Counted from the first letter of the stretch, positions 7,821 to 15,844 are shown. The stretch: 23,593 nucleotides of DNA from CAKSQL01 sp045606465 (GCA_045606465.1 JAZURZ010000008.1:1-23593); one strand, 5' to 3'. A program made the numbers and translations. The notes: a model not told the origin generated them from the letters alone.

Positions 7821-8662
7821 TATTTTAAAATTTTTCCCAAAATTGTAAAAATTCCAAAGATCACAATATCTACAACAACTATCATTGAGCCTGCGGGAAC
7901 AGATACCAAAATTGAAATTATCATTCCTAAGCTTGCTGATGCCACCGCTGTTATCAGAGAGCAAATCATAACCGATTTAAAGCTTTTAAAAAGCCTCATT
8001 GCTGTAAGCGCAGGGAAAATTATTAATGCCGAGGTCAAAAGCGAACCTACCAAGGTCATTGCAAGAACTATAATTATTGCGGTAATTATCGCTATTAGGG
8101 AATTGTAAAACTCAATATTAATTCCCGTAGCTTTTGCAAAGGATTCATCAAACGTAACAGAAAATATCTTATTATATAAGAAGCTAAATACAAAAAGCAC
8201 CACTATTGACATAATTAAGCAAAGCAGCACATCGCCTTTTGAAAGAGTAAGTATAGATGCAGACCCGAAAAGGGTGCTACAAACATCGCCCGAAATATTA
8301 GGAGATGTTGAAAAAACATTCATTATGAGATAACCCACTGCCAATGCACCCACCGAAACCATCGCTATTGCAGCATCGCCTTTTATCTTGGCATTACGTC
8401 CCGATTTTAAAAGAAAAACCGCCGAAATTACAGTTACAATCAGTACCACCGCCATATCTGTGGCAAAATTCATGGCAGTAGCTGCCGCCATGGCACCAAA
8501 TGCAACATGAGAAAGTCCATCACCAATGAAAGAATATCTTTTTAAAACAAGGATAACGCCCAACAATGATGCACACAAAGCTATTAGCACACCTGCAACA
8601 AGCGCATATCTTACAAAAGGATATGAAATATATTCTGAAAGCTTTTGGAAAATATCTGCCAT
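7820..8662 (-). CDS. znuB: Zinc/manganese-type ABC transporter permease (ABC-3 family)
   Basis: A 280-residue polytopic membrane protein of the ABC-3 family, the channel for a divalent metal ABC importer. It shows the family motifs KRYSFIGDGLSHVAFG near residues 41-56 and the cytoplasmic coupling segment with DESFAKATGIN, and about seven to nine hydrophobic segments. AAAGGAAAT precedes the ATG at usual spacing. It is the last gene of znuA-znuC-znuB, 28 nt after znuC, and ends at a terminator shared with rnpB. Zinc is favoured by the His-rich binding protein; manganese is possible. Confidence 0.9.
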   Translation of the reverse strand: MADIFQKLSEYISYPFVRYALVAGVLIALCASLLGVILVLKRYSFIGDGLSHVAFGAMAAATAMNFATDMAVVLIVTVISAVFLLKSGRNAKIKGDAAIAMVSVGALAVGYLIMNVFSTSPNISGDVCSTLFGSASILTLSKGDVLLCLIMSIVVLFVFSFLYNKIFSVTFDESFAKATGINIEFYNSLIAIITAIIIVLAMTLVGSLLTSALIIFPALTAMRLFKSFKSVMICSLITAVASASLGMIISILVSVPAGSMIVVVDIVIFGIFTILGKILK

Positions 8663-8690
8663 TTTTTTATTTCCTTTCTAAAAAATCTTA

Positions 8691-9386
8691 TCAAAGCATA
8701 AATCTCTGACCGATTTCGCTTTTCATATATTCTTCCTTTGTTCCAAAAAAGGTGTTATCATGTCCTATATGCAAAATATGCGAGGCATATCTTATTGCCG
8801 AGCGAACATCATGGGACACCATTATCACAGTTATTCTATCTTCCTTATTTATTTTGTTTATTATTTCATACATCTGCGAAGTAACTCTTGTGTCAAGTCC
8901 TGATACGGGCTCGTCTAAAACAATCATTTTTCTTGCGGCACACAAAGCCCTTGCAAGAAATACCCTTTGTTGTTGTCCTCCCGAAAGCTCTCTGTAGCTT
9001 CTTTTTGCAAGTTCTGAAATTCCCAGACGTTCCATTTCAAATTCTGCTCTTGCTTTTTCCTCTTTTGAAAAAAAGGGAAAAATTTTGTGTCTTGCCATAA
9101 ACCCTGACAACACCACCTCGGCAACAGACGCGGGAAAATCCTTCTGCGCCTCGGTCTGCTGAGGAAGATATCCGATATCGTTATATTTTAGTCCGTCGCC
9201 CAGCTTTACTTTTCCTTTTATGGGAGTATTTAAATTCAATATTGATTTTATAAGGGTACTTTTCCCCGAGCCGTTTTCTCCCACAATGCAAATATAGTTT
9301 CCTTTTTCCGCCCAAAAGCTTATATCCTTTGCAACTATTCTTCCCTCGTATCCTATTGACAAATCCCTGCATGTAAGCTGTGACAT
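8691..9386 (-). CDS. znuC: Metal ABC transporter ATP-binding protein
   Basis: The 231-residue ATPase of the metal importer. Visible motifs are Walker A GENGSGKS (36-43), Q-loop near 76, signature LSGGQ (134-138), Walker B MIVLDEP (154-160), D-loop SGLD and switch H192 (VSHD). It starts 3 nt after the znuA stop, with GAGGAAAA inside the znuA end as ribosome site, which suggests coupled translation. It energises the ZnuB permease at the inner face of the membrane. Confidence 0.93.
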   Translation of the reverse strand: MSQLTCRDLSIGYEGRIVAKDISFWAEKGNYICIVGENGSGKSTLIKSILNLNTPIKGKVKLGDGLKYNDIGYLPQQTEAQKDFPASVAEVVLSGFMARHKIFPFFSKEEKARAEFEMERLGISELAKRSYRELSGGQQQRVFLARALCAARKMIVLDEPVSGLDTRVTSQMYEIINKINKEDRITVIMVSHDVRSAIRYASHILHIGHDNTFFGTKEEYMKSEIGQRFML

Positions 9387-9389
9387 AAA

Positions 9390-10343
9390 TTAATTTTCCT
9401 CATTTCTTAAATTTAGTGCAACCTTTAAGGCTTCTAAGTTTTCCTCCATGATGCCTATATAGGTGATTTTGTCTTCAATTTCTTCTTTTTTTACTGATTG
9501 CATAGATTTCATGGTAATTATTTTTGCGTTTTTTGACTTTGTGTTTTCTATGATGGTTTTTGCAAGCCTATCATTTCCATTATCAATCACAATTGCAGCA
9601 GGCAAGTTTTCTTTTTCCATTTTCTCTGCAAGATGAGCTACCACCTCAAAGCTTGCCTCAGATTCTGCCGAGCATCCAGGAAAAGCCGCATAATATGAAA
9701 GGTCATAATCTTCTACAAGATGTGCAAATGGAAATCTGTCCGCAAACAAAAGGGTTTTATTGTTGGCTTTTTTTATTTCTTTTTCATATTCATTGTCAAG
9801 AGCTTCTAATTTTTTTGTGTAGCTTTTTAAATTGTTTTTGTAAATCTCGCCTCGCTCCGCATCAATTTCAATTAAACCTTGGGCAATTTCTTCGCAGATT
9901 TCTTCTGCATTTTCCAAAGAAAGCCACACATGTTCATCCTCGTGATAGTGTTCTCCTGACAAAACATGCTCCTCTTCATGCTCATTCTCGCACGCAATAT
10001 CCATCATTTTTATTTGCTTTATGGAATTTTGACTCTTTTTGATTGCCTCTGCCACCCATTCGTCCGACACTCCATTGGTGTAAATTGCCATGTCGCAGTT
10101 TCCCAAAACAAGAATATCCTCAGCAGTAGGCTGATAGCTATGAATGTCGGCGCCATTATCAACAAGAAGAACAAGCTCTATTTTATCCTCTACTCCCTTT
10201 ATAAGTTCCCTTGTCCAATCATATTGAGGAAACATGGTGCAGACTATATTTATTTTTTCATTGTTTTTCTCTTTTTTCTCACAAGCAGTTATTCCTGTAA
10301 AAAGAATACTTGTTAAAAGAAAATATGCTACTATTTTTTTCAT
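9390..10343 (-). CDS. znuA: Zinc-binding lipoprotein of ABC importer (cluster 9 SBP)
   Basis: A 317-residue extracellular solute-binding lipoprotein. The signal peptide ends in a lipobox-like ITAC with Cys21 as the lipidated residue. Probable metal ligands are H68 (GADIHSYQPT), H138 (EHVWLS) and H208 (FAHLV). A His/Glu-rich loop lies between about 122 and 138, typical of zinc rather than manganese binders. The ATG follows GAGGGAG at a rather long 14-nt spacing. Transcription starts from the promoter at 10392-10420. I looked for an inverted-repeat Zur/Fur box around this promoter and could not recognise one, so metal control is not shown by the sequence. Confidence 0.92.
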   Translation of the reverse strand: MKKIVAYFLLTSILFTGITACEKKEKNNEKINIVCTMFPQYDWTRELIKGVEDKIELVLLVDNGADIHSYQPTAEDILVLGNCDMAIYTNGVSDEWVAEAIKKSQNSIKQIKMMDIACENEHEEEHVLSGEHYHEDEHVWLSLENAEEICEEIAQGLIEIDAERGEIYKNNLKSYTKKLEALDNEYEKEIKKANNKTLLFADRFPFAHLVEDYDLSYYAAFPGCSAESEASFEVVAHLAEKMEKENLPAAIVIDNGNDRLAKTIIENTKSKNAKIITMKSMQSVKKEEIEDKITYIGIMEENLEALKVALNLRNEEN

Positions 10344-10391
10344 TTTTTTTTAAATTTCTCCCTCTGTTGTAATTTTAGACATTCTCTTTTT

Positions 10392-10420
10392 ATTATATAC
10401 TTTCATTTTAATTATGTCAA
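10392..10420 (-). promoter_or_regulatory. Promoter of the znuACB operon
   Basis: On the minus strand, perfect TTGACA (10415-10420), a 17-nt spacer and perfect TATAAT (10392-10397), 48 nt upstream of znuA. It lies beyond the terminator of the RNA gene at 10461-10720, so znuA has its own start. Confidence 0.85.
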
Positions 10421-10460
10421 GATTTTGAGCTTTGCAGTCTTTAAAAATACCTTTTTTAAA

Positions 10461-10720
10461 TTAAAAGGTAATAAGGTTATGACAAAATAAACTTATTTTA
10501 TCACAACCTTATGTAAAAAAATGTGTGGCAACCACTTTGGAGTTTTTAAGTGCAATTAAAAAAGCGCATCAACTATGAAGTCAATGCACTAAAAAATGCA
10601 CAACTCATTTGCTACCACACAAATTTTTCGACCGACTTTTAAAGTTGCGAAAAAAGAGCCTGCATTTTTATCAAAATAAAAACACAACTCTAAAAGGATC
10701 TTAATAAAATTTGTGTGGTA
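10461..10720 (-). ncRNA. Structured small RNA gene, copy A (family not recognised)
   Basis: An intergenic RNA gene of about 260 nt. Its promoter (10726-10754) predicts a start at 10719-10720, exactly where a 15-bp perfect inverted repeat begins (TACCACACAAATTTT; arms 10706-10720 and 10613-10627). After this comes a second long hairpin (about 10540-10606) closed by GAGTT/AACTC, with U-rich internal loops and a 12-bp apical stem, and then a 20-bp terminator stem (10471-10512) with a U-rich tail. The 3' half is repeated nearly identically in copy B. GTGTGGTAGCAA can pair either with the 5' arm or with TTGCCACAC further on, so two exclusive folds are possible. No credible small ORF with an SD is seen. 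Existence as a transcript is inferred. Confidence 0.7.
10471..10512 (-). terminator. Terminator of small RNA copy A
   Basis: A 20-bp stem (arms 10471-10490 and 10493-10512) with a 2-nt loop in DNA terms. The two non-Watson-Crick positions are G-U in the minus-strand RNA but A-C in a plus-strand RNA, so the element is built for minus-strand transcription. TACCTTTTAATTT follows. Confidence 0.8.
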
Positions 10721-10725
10721 TTAGC

Positions 10726-10754
10726 ATTATAGCATATATTCCCTCATTTGTCAA
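10726..10754 (-). promoter_or_regulatory. Promoter of small RNA copy A
   Basis: On the minus strand, perfect TTGACA (10749-10754), a 17-nt spacer and perfect TATAAT (10726-10731). Confidence 0.85.
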
Positions 10755-10805
10755 ATATAAAAATATTTTTTAATTCTCGTTAATTGAGTATTGTAACTTT
10801 TTAAA

Positions 10806-11114
10806 ATTAAAAGGCATAAGGCTATGACAAAATAATTTCATTTTTTCACAACCTTATGTAAAAAAGTGTGTGGCAACCGCTTTGGAGTTTTTAAGTGCGA
10901 TTAAAAAAAGCGCATCAACCAAAGTCAATGCGCCGAAAAACGCAAACTCCGATTGTCGCTAAACATAACTTAAATATGAAGTAGGTTCTCTACCATACCA
11001 GTTGATGGAATTTGCGTTTTTTAACAAAATTCAAAACTGGTATAGATAAAAAAGGATATGTTATCCCCATAAAACAAAAAACTCCTACTTCAATTATATT
11101 AAGTTATGTTTAGC
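10806..11114 (-). ncRNA. Structured small RNA gene, copy B (paralogue of copy A)
   Basis: A second RNA gene of about 310 nt, directly upstream of copy A. The predicted start (11114) is again the first base of an inverted repeat: GCTAAACATAACTTAA, arms 11099-11114 and 10958-10973, extended inward by CCTACTTCA/TGAAGTAGG and by AACTGGTAT/ATACCAGTT. This 5' hairpin shares no sequence with that of copy A. The 3' half (about 10806-10950) matches copy A closely, including the CCAAAG-GGTTGCCACAC segment, the AAAAACTCC hairpin with U-rich loops, and the terminator (10815-10858). Differences in the hairpin keep pairing (A-U to G-C, U-G to C-G). Function unknown. Confidence 0.7.
10815..10858 (-). terminator. 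Terminator of small RNA copy B
   Basis: CATAAGG (10852-10858 read on minus) pairs with CCTTATG (10815-10821) and the stem continues inward with two G-U pairs that exist only in the minus-strand RNA, plus one mismatch. CCTTTTAATTTT follows. Confidence 0.75.
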
Positions 11115-11120
11115 ATAATC

Positions 11121-11149
11121 ATTATACCACCAAATGCAGACAAATGCAA
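11121..11149 (-). promoter_or_regulatory. Promoter of small RNA copy B
   Basis: On the minus strand, TTGCAT (11144-11149), a 17-nt spacer and perfect TATAAT (11121-11126). Confidence 0.75.
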
Positions 11150-11292
11150 TAACAAAATAGAAATTTTACAAACAATATCAAAAAATTAAATAATTAGATT
11201 AAAAAGACACTTTTAAATATACTTTGTGTAAAATTTTTTCCAAAAACATTTTACACTTCTTTCCAAAATCTATTACTTGCAATAATTTAAAC

Positions 11293-11314
11293 GCCGGGAT
11301 TTTAAAATCCCGGC
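11293..11314 (-). terminator. Terminator of glnN
   Basis: A perfect palindrome made of GCCGGGATTTT and its complement, seven nt past the glnN stop, followed on the minus strand by GTTTAAATT. The T-tract is modest but the stem is strong. The stretch from here to the copy B promoter (11150-11292) is AT-rich and holds nothing I recognise. Confidence 0.75.
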
Positions 11315-11321
11315 TTTTAGA

Positions 11322-13394
11322 TTAAATTCTATAAAGCAAGTCGCAATATGTAGGGAAAGGCCAATATTTCTTCCCTACAATTAATTCTAATGTGTCAGCT
11401 GCCTCACGAGCCTCATTCATAAGAGGAATGATTTTATCTTTATAATAAATTGCACGTTCTATCCCCTCTGTTTTGGGAACATTTTCTTCTGCCTTTTTTA
11501 ATTCCTCGCATGAAGAAATAAGTTTTTCAGTATTGTTGTTGATTTTTTCAAGCAATTTTTTCTCATGCGGTGCCGAAATTCCAAGCTCCTGCTTTTGCTT
11601 TATTGATTTTGCCACTACATTTGAATATTCTATGCAGGCAGGCAAAATTTCCTGATTTGCCATTTCCAACGTTGTCAGAGCCTCAATATTTAATGCCTTT
11701 GAGTAATCCTCGCAAAAAACTTCGTAGCGTGAGCGGCATTCGGTTTCAGTAAACACATTATGGCTTTGGAAAAGCTTTATTGTTTTTTCGCTTATAAATG
11801 CAGCAAGTGCATCGGGGGTGGTTCTTAGGTTTGGCAAGCCTCTTTTTTCAGCCTCTTTAACCCATTCCTCCGAGTAGTTGTTTCCATTAAAAATTATTCT
11901 GTCATGGTTTTTCAAGGTTTCAATTATGATATTCATAATCTCTTCCTCTGCATCCTTTGCCGCCTCAAGGCGGTCTGCAAATTGAGAAAGCTCCTCTGCC
12001 ACCATGCTATTAATTGCAATATTTACCCCTGCAATGGATTGTGCCGAGCCGGGAGAGCGGAACTCAAATTTGTTGCCTGTAAAGGCAAAAGGCGATGTTC
12101 TATTTCGGTCGGTTCTGTCCTTTTTTATTACCGGGCTTGCGCCAACTCCCGTTTCAAGAACTGTTGAAATTCTTTCTACCGAGGTTTTTCCCTCTTTTAG
12201 CGCATCTACAACCTGCTGAATTTCGTCACCCAAAAATATGGATATAATAGCAGGAGGTGCTTCATTTCCGCCAAGACGATGGTCGTTTCCTGCGGTTGCA
12301 ACTGTTGCTCTTAAAAGGTCGCCATATTCATCAACGGCTTTGATGACAGCCGACAAAAAGAGCAAAAACTTTTTGTTTTCTATCGGCTTTTTGCCAGGTT
12401 TCAAAAGATTTTCACCGGTGTTTGTTCCTATAGACCAATTGTTATGCTTTCCCGAGCCATTTATTCCATCAAAAGGTTTTTCGTGCAAAAGGCAGACAAG
12501 TCCATGTCTTTGAGCAACCTTTTTCATGACCTCCATGGTGAGCTGGTTATGGTCTGAGGCTTCATTCGCAATAGAAAATATTGGCGCAAGCTCATGTTGT
12601 GCAGGCGCCGCCTCATTATGCTTTGTTTTTGCAAGAACTCCCAATTTCCAAAGCTCTTCGTCAATTTCTTTCATATAGGACGAAACTCTTTCCTTTATGG
12701 AACCAAAATAATGGTCATCAAGCTCCTGACCTTTTGCAGGTTTTGCGCCAAAAAGTGTTCTTCCTGTAAGCATAAGGTCTTTGCGTTGCTCATAAAGTTC
12801 CTTATCAACTAAAAAATACTCTTGTTCGGGGCCAACATAAGATATAACTCTTGTTGCGTCTGAGTCAAAAAACCTCAATACTCTTAAAGCCTCTTTATTT
12901 ATTGCCTCCATCGAGCGAAGAAGGGGTGTCTTTTTGTCCAGCACCTCACCAGTATAGGAATAAAAGGTGGTGGGGATACACAAGGATTTATCCTTTATAA
13001 AAGCAAATGAGGTAGGGTCCCACGCAGTATATCCCCTTGCTTCAAAGGTTGCTCTCAAGCCCCCCGATGGAAAACTTGATGCATCCGGCTCACCCTTTAT
13101 AAGCTCCTTGCTCGAAAATTCCATAATGATTTTTCCATCATCCGCAGGAGCAAGAAATGCATCATGCTTTTCGGCAGTTATTCCTGTTAAGGGTTGGAAC
13201 CAATGAGTGTAATGGGTTGCGCCCTTTTCAATTGCCCAATTTTTCATAGCCTCTGCAACAACCTCGGCAACTCCGGGGTCCAAAGGCGTCCCGTTCTTTA
13301 TTGTATGTTCAAGGGATTGGAAGGTTTCCTTGGGCAAGCATTCTCTCATGACAGAAAGATTGAAAACTTTTTCGCCGAAAATCTCTGTAATCAT
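11322..13394 (-). CDS. glnN: Glutamine synthetase, type III
   Basis: A 690-residue type III glutamine synthetase (GlnN), the long hexameric/dodecameric form found in Bacteroides, cyanobacteria and Clostridia; it makes glutamine from glutamate, ammonia and ATP. Motifs: THWFQPLTG near 62-70 with EKHDAF after it, GPEQEYF (metal-binding Glu) near 188-194, HNEAAPAQHELAP near 259-271, GINGSGKHNNWS near 310-321, and an Arg-rich DRNRTSPFAFTGNKFEFR active-site segment further on. The ATG at 13394 has TTTGGAGG 8 nt upstream; the ORF extension to 13430 runs into the terminator hairpin and is rejected. The gene stands alone, between the gpmI terminator and the two small RNA genes, which could regulate it or be independent. 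Confidence 0.96.
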   Translation of the reverse strand: MITEIFGEKVFNLSVMRECLPKETFQSLEHTIKNGTPLDPGVAEVVAEAMKNWAIEKGATHYTHWFQPLTGITAEKHDAFLAPADDGKIIMEFSSKELIKGEPDASSFPSGGLRATFEARGYTAWDPTSFAFIKDKSLCIPTTFYSYTGEVLDKKTPLLRSMEAINKEALRVLRFFDSDATRVISYVGPEQEYFLVDKELYEQRKDLMLTGRTLFGAKPAKGQELDDHYFGSIKERVSSYMKEIDEELWKLGVLAKTKHNEAAPAQHELAPIFSIANEASDHNQLTMEVMKKVAQRHGLVCLLHEKPFDGINGSGKHNNWSIGTNTGENLLKPGKKPIENKKFLLFLSAVIKAVDEYGDLLRATVATAGNDHRLGGNEAPPAIISIFLGDEIQQVVDALKEGKTSVERISTVLETGVGASPVIKKDRTDRNRTSPFAFTGNKFEFRSPGSAQSIAGVNIAINSMVAEELSQFADRLEAAKDAEEEIMNIIIETLKNHDRIIFNGNNYSEEWVKEAEKRGLPNLRTTPDALAAFISEKTIKLFQSHNVFTETECRSRYEVFCEDYSKALNIEALTTLEMANQEILPACIEYSNVVAKSIKQKQELGISAPHEKKLLEKINNNTEKLISSCEELKKAEENVPKTEGIERAIYYKDKIIPLMNEAREAADTLELIVGKKYWPFPTYCDLLYRI

Positions 13395-13422
13395 ATATAC
13401 TACCTCCAAAATTTTTAAAACA

Positions 13423-13470
13423 AAAGGCATTTATATAACCCACTTTTTGGAAATCAATATAAATGCCTTT
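13423..13470 (-). terminator. Terminator of the pgk-tpiA-gpmI operon
   Basis: A perfect 14-bp stem (AAAGGCATTTATAT, arms 13423-13436 and 13457-13470) just after the gpmI stop, followed on the minus strand by TGTTTTAAAAATTTT. Confidence 0.8.
13430..13457 (-). promoter_or_regulatory. Possible glnN promoter inside the terminator hairpin
   Basis: On the minus strand, TTGATT (13452-13457), a 16-nt spacer and TATAAA (13430-13435). The hexamers sit in the two arms and the spacer is the loop. There is little other room for a glnN promoter. Confidence 0.4.
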
Positions 13471-13477
13471 AAGTTTT

Positions 13478-15025
13478 TTATTTTTCAATAAGACTCTCGC
13501 CTGTCATTTCTGCAGGCTTATCTAATCCTAACAAATCAAGCATTGTGGGAGCAAGGTCGGCAAGCTTGCCCTTTTTAAGCTCCACATCTCCCGCACCCAG
13601 AACAAGTAAGGGTACAGGGTTTGTTGTATGAGCTGTAAATACGTCTTTTGTTTCGGGGTCTGTCATGCAATCAGCATTGCCGTGGTCAGCTGTAATTAGA
13701 ATTTTTGCATTCTTAGCCAAAAGAGCATCTACTACCTTACCAAGACATTCGTCAACCGCCTCAACTGCCGCCTTTGCAGCTCGAAATACTCCTGTATGAC
13801 CTACCATGTCGCAGTTTGCAAAATTTAGAATTATGCAATCATATTTGTCCTCGTTTATAAGCTCAACACATTCGTCTGCAACAAGATATGCGCTCATTTC
13901 AGGCTGCATATCATAGGTTGCAACCTTAGGAGAAGCTATGAGTTTTCTGTCCTCACCTTCATATACCGATTCAACTCCTCCATTAAAGAAGAAGGTTACA
14001 TGTGCATATTTTTCGGTCTCGGCAATTCTTAATTGCTTTAAGCCTTTTCTTGAAATGTATTCGCCAAATGTATTTTCCAAAGTCTGGGGTTTAAATGCCA
14101 CCTCTACATTAGGCATACTTGCATCATATTGAGTCATGCACACATAGTAAAGAGGAAATCTTTTTCTTTCAAAACCTGTAAATTCATCATCAACAAAGGT
14201 TCTTGTAATTTCTCTTGCTCTGTCGGGTCTGAAATTAAAGCAAACAACAGAGTCGTTTTCAGAAATTTTAGCAACAGGCTCTCCATTTTCGCAAACCACC
14301 ATGGGTCTTATAAATTCATCGGTCAGAAGACTTCCGTTCTCGTCCTTTGTTTCATAGGATTTTCTTACCGCTGATAAGACATCTGAAACTCTTTCTCCCT
14401 CACCATTTGCCATAGCTTTGTATGCCTTTACAACTCTATCCCAGTTTGTGTCACGGTCCATAGCATAATAGCGTCCCATTACAGTTGCAATTTTGCCAAC
14501 CTCTGACTCTTTTAGCTTTTGGGAAAGCTCGGCAATAAAATCAACCCCCGATGTAGGAGATACATCTCTTCCGTCCATTATGCAATGAACATATACCTTT
14601 TCCAATCCATTCTTGCGAGCCAAATCAATGAGCCCAAAAAGATGCTCTATGTGGCTATGCACTCCTCCGTTTGATAAAAGTCCCACAAAATGAAGTGCAG
14701 AATTATTTTTTTTGCAATTTTCAACTGCGCCCATAAGAACCTGATTTGAGAAAAAATCTCCGTCGTTTATGGATTTTGTTATTCTTGTCAGTTCCTGATA
14801 AACCACTCTTCCTGCTCCGATGTTGGTGTGACCAACCTCAGAATTTCCCATCTGACCGTCAGGCAAGCCAACATTCATGCCGCTTGCATAAAGAATTGTA
14901 TTGGGATAGTTTTTAAAATAGCTGTCAATGTTTGGGGTGTTTGCCGCTTTTATTGCATTCCCCTCTACCGCTTCATTTATACCATAACCATCAAGTATTA
15001 TAAGTGCTATAGGACTTTTTGCCAT
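13478..15025 (-). CDS. gpmI: 2,3-bisphosphoglycerate-independent phosphoglycerate mutase
   Basis: A 515-residue GpmI, which interconverts 3- and 2-phosphoglycerate with two Mn ions and a phosphoserine intermediate. The N-terminus MAKSPIALIILDGYG holds metal ligand D12; the phosphorylated serine is S62 in GNSEVGHTNIGAGR; the C-terminal metal site is TADHGNAD with a later HTTNPVP. An in-frame ATG four codons upstream (15037) sits almost on top of the AAAAGGA ribosome site, so the ATG at 15025, which gives the usual family start, is preferred. It is the last gene of pgk-tpiA-gpmI. Manganese/pH-dependent GpmI is typical of spore-formers. Confidence 0.96.
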   Translation of the reverse strand: MAKSPIALIILDGYGINEAVEGNAIKAANTPNIDSYFKNYPNTILYASGMNVGLPDGQMGNSEVGHTNIGAGRVVYQELTRITKSINDGDFFSNQVLMGAVENCKKNNSALHFVGLLSNGGVHSHIEHLFGLIDLARKNGLEKVYVHCIMDGRDVSPTSGVDFIAELSQKLKESEVGKIATVMGRYYAMDRDTNWDRVVKAYKAMANGEGERVSDVLSAVRKSYETKDENGSLLTDEFIRPMVVCENGEPVAKISENDSVVCFNFRPDRAREITRTFVDDEFTGFERKRFPLYYVCMTQYDASMPNVEVAFKPQTLENTFGEYISRKGLKQLRIAETEKYAHVTFFFNGGVESVYEGEDRKLIASPKVATYDMQPEMSAYLVADECVELINEDKYDCIILNFANCDMVGHTGVFRAAKAAVEAVDECLGKVVDALLAKNAKILITADHGNADCMTDPETKDVFTAHTTNPVPLLVLGAGDVELKKGKLADLAPTMLDLLGLDKPAEMTGESLIEK

Positions 15026-15064
15026 AATGTTTTTCATTCCTTTTGTATTATTTTATAGATAAAA

Positions 15065-15817
15065 TTATTTTGCTGCTGCTACAATTGTTGCAAAATCGGC
15101 TGTCTTTAATGACGCACCACCGATAAGGCCGCCATCTATATTTTCTTTTGCAAGCAATTCAGCCGCATTTCCTGCGTTCATGCTTCCGCCATATTGAATT
15201 GTAAATTCTTCTGCACACTTAGGGCAATAAAGCTCACCCAAAATTTTTCTTATTCCGCCGCAAACCTCTTCTGCCTGGTCTGCAGTAGCAGTTTTTCCTG
15301 TTCCGATTGCCCAGATAGGCTCATATGCAATAACAACATTTTTAGCATCAGCTGCTTCAATTCCTGCAAATGCCTTTTTAATCTGGATTGCAATCAAGTC
15401 CATTGTGATACCTGCTTCTCTTTCTTCAAGGCTTTCACCTACGCAAACGATGGGGATAAGTCCCTTCAAAATAGCCTTTTTGGTTTTTTTGTTTACAGTT
15501 TCGTCAGTTTCTGCAAAATATTGCCTACGCTCTGAATGTCCGATTATTACATATTCAACACCAATATCCTTAAGCATATCAGCGCTAACTTCGCCTGTAA
15601 AAGCTCCGCTGTCTTCAAAATGAAGATTTTCTGCGCCTATTTTTACATTTGTGCCTTTTGCAGCCTTTACTGCCTCAGCCAAGCACACATATGGAGTGCA
15701 GCAAACAACCTCACAAGCAGCATCCTTTGTTGCCTCTGCAACAGACTTTACAAAATCATATGTTTCTGAAGGAAGCTTATTCATCTTCCAGTTTCCTGCA
15801 ATAATATACTTACCCAT
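15065..15817 (-). CDS. tpiA: Triosephosphate isomerase
   Basis: A 250-residue TIM barrel of normal length, converting dihydroxyacetone phosphate to glyceraldehyde 3-phosphate. Catalytic residues are K11 (GNWKMN), H94 (IGHSERR) and E166 (AYEPIWAIGTG); phosphate-binding segments are YGGSM and GGLIGGASL. TTGGAGG lies 9 nt before the ATG. It is 27 nt behind pgk and about 40 nt before gpmI, in one operon. Confidence 0.98.
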   Translation of the reverse strand: MGKYIIAGNWKMNKLPSETYDFVKSVAEATKDAACEVVCCTPYVCLAEAVKAAKGTNVKIGAENLHFEDSGAFTGEVSADMLKDIGVEYVIIGHSERRQYFAETDETVNKKTKKAILKGLIPIVCVGESLEEREAGITMDLIAIQIKKAFAGIEAADAKNVVIAYEPIWAIGTGKTATADQAEEVCGGIRKILGELYCPKCAEEFTIQYGGSMNAGNAAELLAKENIDGGLIGGASLKTADFATIVAAAK

Positions 15818-15844
15818 TTTTAAATTCCTCCAATGTATTTTATC

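Noticed and set aside
7779..8108. Plus-strand ORF over znuB
   Set aside because: It is antisense to a clear ABC-3 permease, starts inside the terminator hairpin and has no SD.
9560..10042. Plus-strand 160-codon ORF over znuA
   Set aside because: Shadow of the znuA lipoprotein gene on the other strand, with no family features.
10560..10620. Small peptide genes in the RNA units
   Set aside because: Short ATG frames occur (for example 11 codons in copy A) but none has an SD and none is conserved between copies.
10461..11114. Assignment of the tandem RNAs to 6S RNA or to a MITE
   Set aside because: 6S RNA would be about 180-200 nt with a central bubble and I see no matching conserved sequence; a MITE should have terminal repeats at both outer ends and would not need a promoter and strand-specific terminator in each copy. 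Neither can be fully excluded without a search.
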